A DNA stretch of 64,000 bases from NCBI RefSeq assembly GCF_964275005.1, contig NC_092700.1, positions 23,607,674 to 23,671,673 of the forward strand, written 5' to 3'. Each line of letters begins with the position of its first letter. Within the stretch, counting starts at the first letter, position 1. A program made the translations under genes and the position numbers. Origin of the DNA: Diadema setosum. Taxonomy: Eukaryota; Echinodermata; Echinoidea; Diadematoida; Diadematidae. This document shows positions 35,701-46,100 of this stretch, piece after piece. The notes beneath the pieces were generated by a model, which saw nothing but the letters and a program-made list of their open reading frames with translations, was not told the origin of the DNA and ran no database searches.

Positions 35701-38700
35701 TTTTTTTTTTTTTTTTTTTTTGCTCGTTAGCTCATGAAACCCGGAAGTGGGCCCCCACACTTTTGAAAACACTGCGCCGGCCCTGTTCATATTGCGCAGC
35801 TACTATACTCTACTGCGCATTACAAAGTAATAATCACAACATGCACAATTCAAACACAAAATGCATTACTTCAACAGATGACTTTTTAACCTGACGTTTT
35901 ATAGTGAACAATACAGCGGTCTCTAACTTGATGATAATGATAAAGGACAAACTCAAGAGTCCAATCTCAATGTTTAACGGGCCGTTAACGATCGCCCCGT
36001 CACTGTACAGGCATGCTAACCTGGAAACATTAAACTGCACATTACTTGAATATGAGACCATTCTGAAGCAAATAATTTTCACACAACTATAGCTATATAA
36101 TGTACTCTTCAATGAATCCCACAAGGATTGGATAATTAAGTCATGGTTTTGTATTGCAACTTAAAATGTTGCAATACATAGCACAAGAGAATCTAGTAAT
36201 TATTAGGTTTTGTTTGGTTTGGAGGTTTTGGTTTGATTTGATTTGATTTTATTATTATTTTTTTTTATTGAAAGTATTTGTTTTACTTTGAACCAGATAT
36301 TTCTTTTTTATCTTCTTCCAACTTTTGTCTATAAAGAGCCCTTAAAGGCTTTTAATCGTACACTTTGTACAGTAATTAGTTTATCGTATGATCACGATGT
36401 CATCACCGCGCCCTTGCAACCTACCGCAACCAACTTCGTCGCTGCCATCTGCACACTTGAGGGCGCCGTCACATTTATCCTCTTCGCCGAAGCAATCTCG
36501 CGTGTATCTGCACGGAATCTCGTCTTCCGGACACGTAAAACCATCTGCACAAAAAAAGAAAAGAAATAAAAATCATTAACTTTTCTGCCGATTTGTATGA
36601 GTTACCCGTAACACTGAGTTACTCATAGATTTGCAGTATATAAGAACAACGATACATTCGCATAAATCATAAATCGATGCACATTATTCGGATTAAAAGA
36701 AGGTTGGCACCCAGTATACATTACGAACCTTGATGTTTAAACTACAATGCGTTGAGTTCGTAATAAATTGTGACGCAACAACAATCCAGTACGATTAACA
36801 GAAATGACCGACTTAATTATGTGACTAGCTGGCGTGAATATAACTGCAGTGGTACTCCTTCTCCATTTTCAATTTCTCTTTTGAGAGGTTAAAATCACAC
36901 TTACATGCAAGATCAAGGCAATCTAGAAAATCTCAGGCGAGATGTAGCTGGAGTAATAGCTCCCCCAGCCATACTTTATTTGATATGGTAAACCTTCAGT
37001 ACAGTGGCACAATCAACCCACTAGCAGCTATGAGTGCATTTGTATTAGATTTTTCAAGCACAGCCAGGGATCGTAGAGTATAAATACACAACGTCAAGTG
37101 CAAAGCTATGGTGATTAGGAGAAAAAAAAAACACAGCTCTGTTTCTTGGAGCTGCCTGTTATAACTCTCATTACCCGACCGCAGCAGCTGTTGTGTGCGA
37201 ACGTCTGGCTCTGGCCCTCGTTCGAGCTCAAAATATGGACAACTCATGTTTTAAATCAAATTGTGTGGTATACAGTTCGACTACCATGATGTCGCCTGGG
37301 GCATGTGAATGAGGTGGTGAACGAGTGATCCAGGCGGTGCAGATCAAGTTCAGATTGAAAGATGACTATGAAAAATCTGAGAAGGATATCGTGAATAAAC
37401 GCCTGGCTGACTATTGCTGTAAAATTCTTCTTTGGTTGAACATACTAGAAAGGATGAGCTTCTCTTCATAAATTTTGGGAATCCCTGTATCATATTTAAC
37501 ATTGTGACCATTAAAGCTATGATCTTAGTAAAGACTGAAATTAGTTTGACAGTGGAGAAATGGAAGCCTTAAATATTTGAAGAGTTTGTTCGCAAAAACC
37601 GATAAGTCCATATTTGCCAAACCTGGAGATATTTGCGATTAAAGGTCAAGAAAAATAAAGAGAATAATAAGAAAATTTTTGCTTCTTTTGACCATAACTT
37701 CAAAAATGTACCTTTATACGTAGTGACCAATATATCATTTAAAAGGTATTATTTTGTACTTTATGACAAAGACCGTACTTCAAAATCTTCAAAAATGGAC
37801 TTATCGGTTTTTGCGAACAAACTCTTTATTTATTCACCCTGTCTTTTTTTTTTCTTCGTCCCTATCAGTATCACGACATCTCGCGGTTTGCTTGGTAGTA
37901 GCGTTCAATTTTCATCTTGATAAAATCTACACAATCACAGTTGAAAGGACCCAAGGTTCTCAATCTTGGGGTTTGCATTTCGAGACGCCTCGTCACAGCA
38001 ATACATTTTGAAGACATTCTATCCTCACTGATCAGTTAAAGGGGCTTGATAACTGTCAACCGCTGTCAACCAAATAATTGTTGCTCATTTATGGGCATGC
38101 TGTGCCTCGCTGGCGGCCACAAAGCGTTTGATATAATGTGTATGTAGGGCCTATATATTATAGGTCCATGGTGTAACTCACCACTCCCTTGGATAGGGGT
38201 GAGCTGGATCCAAAAGCCCTCATAGGTTTCGAACGGATCGGACACAATGTGGAAATACAGTTCGTTGCCCGGATAGAAGATGTCCGTTGGAGGGGTGTGA
38301 CCGGTTAGCGACTGGAAGAGGGTACCCGGCTTCAGCTGCACGCGTCCGGATCCCACGTACAGAAAATCGTAGTCGTCTTCAAAACTGAACACTGTGTGAT
38401 TTGAAAAGTTTATTTGTGACATGTCAAACAGGAGGTACATCCCACATGACAATTATTCTCGAGGATCAACAACAATATCAGTATCATCATATTTACTCGT
38501 ACTAACACTGTCACCCATGCGGGTATTGTATACATTGTTTTACATACATTCCATTTATCAATTTATTGCCATTATTACATTACATCACATATCGTTATAT
38601 TATTGTCAGTAAAATTTGCAAACTCAGCAAATCTCTGATATGTTTCCACACTAACTTAATTCGGGCTTGTAGCCATGCCAGCAGGTAGCTCAGCACTACA

Positions 38701-40702
38701 CGATGATTATTATTGCAAAATTAAATACAAAACTTCATTACGCTGTACCGATAGAATAATCAACTCTGGCTCAGTGAAAGTAGAGCTGAACCAAAGAAAA
38801 TAAAGTATTGTTTACTCACCATTAAATTTGATTTTCACGTTATATCCTTCTGGTGCAATCACAAACCATGTGTAAGTGCTGTTTGGAGAATAATTCTCCG
38901 GATAGTTGGTAGAGTAGAGATCCGATGTTTTGTCTCCAGGTATGTGGACAAATTCTGAAAACAAGCCAAAAGCACCGGTTAAAGAATTTTTTTAAGTTTA
39001 TCTGTTGGCAGGACTGATAACTAACAACTCACGGTCTTCGCCTCCACTTGAAATTCAAGTGAAATTTCATTACCACAGACAAGTTAAGTTTGTTACATAG
39101 GGCAAAATCAGACCTACACAATGGTGGAAATTTTTGTAAAGATTGACAATAAAAAACAATGAAGAAAATCTTTAAAGCATAAAGTTAAGTTTAATTATTT
39201 AGTTTTGTTAAACAAACAACCAAACGAAACCCTTTATAACTCCAGTTTTACGTACCGTGTGGGGGGTGGTATCTAGTTGGACCAGCGTTCGTTGGTTCCA
39301 CTGCTGCTTCCAATCCGTACGAGAAGGGAGAAATATTAAGAGAAAGAGGAGATACAAAGAATGAGAAAGGGGACAGTGGACATAATTAAGGCTACCATCT
39401 TTACTTTGGAGACATTCTTAATTGTAACTATAATATATTCCTTGTGTCAGGTGAAGGTATACCGCCTTTGGAAGACCTCCTGAGTGATAACGGCATTGGC
39501 TTTGTGGTCCTACTACTGGCATCAACCATTACTCGTTATACAGTGACATCGTCATACTTAAAGAGAAGTTATTCTGGTTTGTATGTTTGACGATTCTGCA
39601 CGATCTTTCAAGGCCCATAACAGCAGATCAATATGGCAAGTATACGTACAGTTATGAGTGTTATCATTGCCATCACTGCCACAGGTGATACTGTACCGTA
39701 GTTTTACTGTCATATTTTAGTGGATATTTTGATCATTATGATACGAGTATTTGATGTACTTTGTCTAGTGTTATGTTACTTGTGTTTCAGTTATGTGTAC
39801 ATATTATACATATATACTTATTTTCCTTTGCATGTGAAATTTTGAAATGGAGACTGTTGAGAAGATTTTTCTGCCTTAGTGCATGATAATAAATGATTTG
39901 AATCTGAATTGAATTGAATTGAATATTTTACCAGCGTAGATTTAATCCTTCTACCATAAAGAAGAAAAACACACACACACACACACATGCTAAATACAAA
40001 CTTATATGAAAATGAATAGCTTAATGTTCATTTGCTCGAGTATCGAATGACATTTTGTGTGGTTATTTCTGTAGCGATTATGTATACATAAGATTTTTTT
40101 TTTAAGGGAGACAATCCATAATGCAGCATTTCCCAGTTTCCATGCAATATATTATTAATCAGAACAAGATCAACCCTTGACAACTCCATCGAATTCATGA
40201 CAATCACGTTCACAAAATAGCTTGTTGCCTCTAGCTCACCACATCCTTGCATGAAAAAAAAAAAGAAAACACCTTCAACGGTGACTCTTCTATGATACAA
40301 CGAGAGTTGCTTCGAATGTGATTGGAATGGGTTTTAATTTTGTTCAACGTGGCCGTTGGTATCATAGGAGAGGGCAGTCTTCCAAAAACGATTTTACTGG
40401 ACGAAGCGTCCACTCATCTCTTACATTCTTTTTTTAATTTTTCACAATGCAACCACTCGAAGGTCTGCTTGGGTGATACCTGATTTGATCTGGACACCAA
40501 CTTGTACTTGTTAATGATTTAACTTTATATCTTCACTTCTACTCACCTTCATCCGATCGTCCTGCCCGTTTTGCTGGTGGAAAATGAATCAAAAACATCA
40601 ATGTGATTAATGTGCCACTAATATACATCCTAAGTTACGGATGACTTTTGACAGAAAGACGCACAATATCATGTTAACGTAGGGAATTATAGAGCTTGAT
40701 AC

Positions 40703-40761
<59 letters not shown>

Positions 40762-40782
40762 CAGATAGATAGGTAGACAGAC

Positions 40783-40816
<34 letters not shown>

Positions 40817-43113
40817 ATAGATAGACAGATAGATAGATAAATAGATAGACAGGTAGATAGATAGATAGATAGATAGCTAGACAGAGAGAAAAGAGAGAGA
40901 GAGAGATCAAGACATGATATTGATAAGGGTGGGTTTAAAGGACGCACATCCTTTCTTCCTTCATGCTTTCCTTTCCTCTCCTCTGCCATCTACCTCTCCC
41001 CCTCTCATCTCTGCCCCCCCCCCTCCCGCCATCTCCCTCGTTTTCATCCTCTAACCCTTCATGCTTTATAACAGTGACCTCAACTTAATTTCCTCTTCAC
41101 TGTCAGGATGTTGGCATCTGCTAGAGTAAAACTAGTTCTTTGTTGTGGATCTCCCAACCTTGACTCGAGTTCAAACAGTGTAATTTTCTTCCTGTTGGGG
41201 CACAGAAGAATACGTAAATTAGTCAAAGTCAGCGTATATAACACGGTGTTCATTTCCTTGCTGCGATTACACTTCCGATTGTTAGTCACTATCGGTTCGA
41301 TTTAATTTTTGCTCTTCTCCTCACACATGTCATATAAGTCTCGACATGTAATATGACGGCGGCTTGCCCTCGTAGAGGCTGTCGTCCGTCTTGCTGGCTG
41401 AAGTCAATGGGTGTGACGGCTGCAGCGATGCATAAAATATGTGCCTCATTAACTGCGCATGATCATGGTGGCGTGGCGTTGGCTTCAAGGGTGAGAGATA
41501 TATCAGAGGGACGAGGGACTGTATTGCCACGAGAACGAAATTAACAGGAGAGCATATTATATTTATCTGAATGACCACGGATCGTTGGTTTCAGCAGCAA
41601 CTCTCATCATTCTCTCTGGAATAGAAGCATAATTCGTCTGTTGTGTGCATATCATTTTTTTTTTTACCAATGCTTCGTGAATCGATTCGAAGGGAGAAAG
41701 CAAAGTTACACTCATATCCAACTGCCTCTACTTTAAAAAACGAGTGACAAGTTACAATCTTCTTATTGTGTTAATTGCATGAAAATCATTAAGGAAGAGT
41801 ATTAAATCAAATAATGGCATAGAAAAACTTCGAGAACCTTTATAAATGACATCTTTGACAGTTTCTCTACAATAAGCCTGCAAAGGAATGCATTAAAGGG
41901 ACTTTTCACCATATATTCAAGTCGTCGTATGAGGTAGGAAAGGAGGGCCCTCCAATGATTTTCATCAACTGAGTGGTGGAATTTCTTCTTTTTAAAAGAT
42001 ATTAAACTTCAAATAAGTATCACAAGTTGTATTTAGAAGAAAATGCCGATATCAGTCACAATGATACATATTCAATTCATTTTTTCCTTTCGTTTTTTGA
42101 CAAAAAAAAATATATATATATATGTATAGACCATCACTTTCTTTGGTACCAGAGAACATAAACATAATAATACAATAAACGAAATGGAATGTCAGATGGT
42201 GTGATAATGTCATAGCCTAACGATATAAGTATCCCTCGAGCTTGCATTAAGTTGATAGCTGTATTTTTTTGTGTGTGTGACAGAAGAAGACTTACAACAG
42301 ACAGACTGAAAACCTAGCTCTGAGGACGCGGAGAAGAAGAGGAGGTTATATTTGATTAGATATCGACAAAGAGGATGAAATATTACAAATTGTTATGTAC
42401 AAACAACTTGGAGAATTCATGACATCATCAACACAAAATATTTTTTTAAAATGCGGTTACAAGCGATATCAAAGATTTTTCAACTTGATTCCTTATTTCA
42501 TCGTTTTTTCTTAAATTGTCTCGCGTAATATTATGCTATGATATAAATCATCGCGTTTGTCATTATTGGTATCTTTGAAATTTGTGTCGAATTTGTATTA
42601 ATTTGAATGCAGAAATAAACCAAACCAAACCAAACAACCAAACAACCAAAACAAATAACATCTATAATATTTCCGATTTTAATATGGAACGGCATTATTC
42701 TTTACAGTCAGGTTTAACACAAAGTGGAGTTACAGCGTGGGGTAATCCCCTTACCCACGCTATAGTTCCATTTTTGCTTGGGTTTTTTGTTATTGCTTTC
42801 TGGAATGAGTCATACATGCAATACTTTGCATAATATTGTATACATATTCAAACCAATTCTGCAATGGTGATGCGATAGTTCCAGACATGTGTGTGTTAGA
42901 TCTTTGCCCTGGGGATGGGGGTGGATGAGTTTTGTATTTGGGTCATGGAAGTCAAAGTACATCCTTTTTAGCTTCCGATTGTGCTTCGCCCATACAACAC
43001 GAACAACAAAATTATAGTAAGTTACCATGGTTCATTTCTGCATACCGTCTTTCAAAAGAGACACGCCATAGATCAAAAGCAAAGATTAGTAACGATTGAA
43101 ATATTCGAAACTG

Positions 43114-43145
<32 letters not shown>

Positions 43146-46100
43146 CCGACGATAATGACGATAATGACTTAAAAACTCTACTGTCGATGTCCCTCCCATC
43201 AATGCTGGTTTAGCACATTATAGATACACTCAAAGTTATAATTATTTGCGATGTGAACGCCAACAATTATATTGATGGCGACAAAGGAAAATAAATCTGA
43301 TGAACTATTACATTAATTATTGCCGTCTTTTAAAAAAAAAGTTTCAGTCGAGATGACACTGCATCGTAATTCTTAACCCGTTGAGGACGAGTGCCGAGTA
43401 TACTCGGGCAGGTGTCTATGGGATATGAGTGTTGTAGCAAAATCAGTCTATCCTCAACGGGTTAAAGGTTTTGTTCGAATGATTCACTGGTATCAATAGC
43501 TCGAATCAAAAGGATATTTCTCTATGTGGATGTACACCAAAGAGGAGAGTACCGCCATTTATCTTCCAGCACTGGTAAACGCATTAGCCATCGCAGGGGA
43601 AACATATGTCACTACTTTTCCTCCTTTCTGTAGGAGGCAGCTGTTTCACGGAAGTCCACTTCGGACCTCGGAGTGAAAAAAAAAATACACAACTAGATCA
43701 AACCAAACAGACAAAGAATCAGCAAACAAACAAGACCAACAGAAGTGACTTTGGTCGTGACACTGTGACGGTCATTCCAAGCTCAGCACTGTCTGGCCTT
43801 GATCATAGGAATGACACTTCCCGCTCCTTGTGTTTCCGCACCAAAGATCATGGGCTCAAGAACTAGGTCCAGCTTTACCTCGTTCGGCCTCCAGATTGAA
43901 AAGTGATATCTTCTGCAGTCGTTTTCGTTGTTTTATTTTTATCCATGAAGTCATTGTATTTGTCACAAACTGACGGTCGTATGGTAATGATCCTCTGATT
44001 TATATTCTGAGTCGCTTCGGTATGTCGCTTCATGAATGTGATTGAGTTGTTTTGCAGAAACCTCATATTCATTCATAGAAACCCTGAAGCTTGACTGACG
44101 TTTGCCTTCGGCTTATATCCGATCTTAAATTAACTATATGAGTATGCAAACAAAAATTTTCAATGTTTTGATACAAAAAGAAAGAGGAAAAGACAGACAA
44201 AACTCTGTCATCGCGATGTATAGGTTTTAAAACAGAAACATTGCTGATTGCAGTGGAAAGCCAAAAATAAAAAGTCATAGTCAGTTCGTTGTCCAAAAAG
44301 AGCCATAGTGTGTACCCTAGAAAAGAAAATATTCCCATGTATGCGTACTCTCGCTGAAGGCAAAGTATAAGCGCTCAGAATTATTACCTGGTCCAATGCT
44401 TTCACAAAGTAATGACTTACTTACTTCTGTGGATATAGCATGTAGATTTTAGGACGAGATTCCTTTCGGCAAAATGTCATAAGCAAGCCTACCCTCGATA
44501 GGTGTCATGCACGTTCTACACAAGATGTTGTTAAAATCCAGGTCGGGTTAACCGAATAACGTAAATATTTTTTAGGGTTACCTGGAAAAACAAAAAACAA
44601 AACGAGTGTCGTCGGATGATGTCTGTAGTTTTAAACTCGAACAGGATGGCAGTAAAAGACTCCCTGGATTTGTAGTTTATCGACCTCATGATCAGATGAT
44701 GTTGTCGCTTGTATTACAACCCCTCCCCCCTTCATCAAAGAAAAGAGAACAATTTTACAACAACACGGCAACAACCCAAAACTTAGGACTGAAGAATAAA
44801 AAAGTACTCTCAGCATCCGATGTTGTATTGCGTTCTTGATATCACTGAATCCGTTGCGATCCTCAATGGCAGCTGTCACTGGTGTCCAAGGCTTTTGCAA
44901 ATCCTTAGGATTGGTTTCTATACACCACCATACCAAGAAGCACTTCTTCGGTCGTTGGCCAATACTAGTATAGTTAATAGACCTACAAGGATTTATCATC
45001 GATTTTAAAGTTTCTATTATCATTATCATTATAACTGTTATTGCCATTACAATGACGATGATGGTATAATGATGACGATAATACTAATACTAATAATGCT
45101 AATAATAATACTAATAATGATAATAATACTGCACGTCTGGTTCAAGATGGACATTATGGGAAAAAACGGGATAAACGCACTATATCAAGCAAGACTCGGG
45201 CCAGCGAGATCCAACATTGCGAGAGGGTGATACAGAAAAGACAGCGATTATATTTTCATTTCAGTAATCAGTACAAATATGAGGAAGGATATTAATGATT
45301 AGTTTCGGCGTACTCACCCACTATAACGAGAACAATGATGAGGACTATTGTCAGGATCAAACCGACCAACAATGCTATACCGATTTTCAATCGCCGAGAA
45401 TCTCCAGCGAATCCCACACCATCGGTCTCCTCCTCCTTCTTACCCGACGCGTCCCCGGCCTTCTTACTACCATCCTCACCCTTCTCAGCTAGTTCGTAGT
45501 CGTCCTTGTCTGGCCTTACAACATAAAATTGCGTACAGACATCGAGAGAAATTTGCGATGAAATACAGAACATTAAATCTTAAAATTCAAGACATTGACG
45601 TACATTTTTACTCTGTTCTTATACTTATCGTTCCGAAAAACAGCAATTTCATTGTCTATGTAAACATACATTATAGCTGAAAGGTGATGGTTGTTATCAG
45701 TAGCTTGAAAAAAGATGGTCTCTCTCTATAGTTCACGTGTGTCTGGCCAATGTCGTAAAAAATGTCAAAACACCAATGATTTAAGATTGTATATTCTTTA
45801 TGACTATTCTTTATGACCTATACCGACTATATAAAGGGGACTAATGTCATCTTTGTTACATTTTATTTAAAAGTTATTTTGAAGTATTTGAAAATAATTC
45901 AAATTAATAGTTGCCACGTCGAGTTGAACAACCGAATGCAAGAAATCTGCAAGAATCATTTTATTTGAATAAATTAATATGCATGTCGAGTATCCCGTTA
46001 CGATAAGAGATCAGACCATCACTTGTTAATAGGCGCAAGCTCCGTAGTCTGTTATGGACTGTAGATATTATGACCCCTGCTCCTGTCTATAATCTATATA

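Noticed and set aside
40674-40989. Leu-Ser-Ile-Tyr repeat frames
   Set aside because: Translation of the GATA microsatellite.
45515-45573. Upstream in-frame ATG of the membrane-helix exon (45573) as protein start
   Set aside because: It lies before a good acceptor at 45515-45516, and the ATG/GTAAGTT exon at 47838 fits the phase better; it remains a fallback start.
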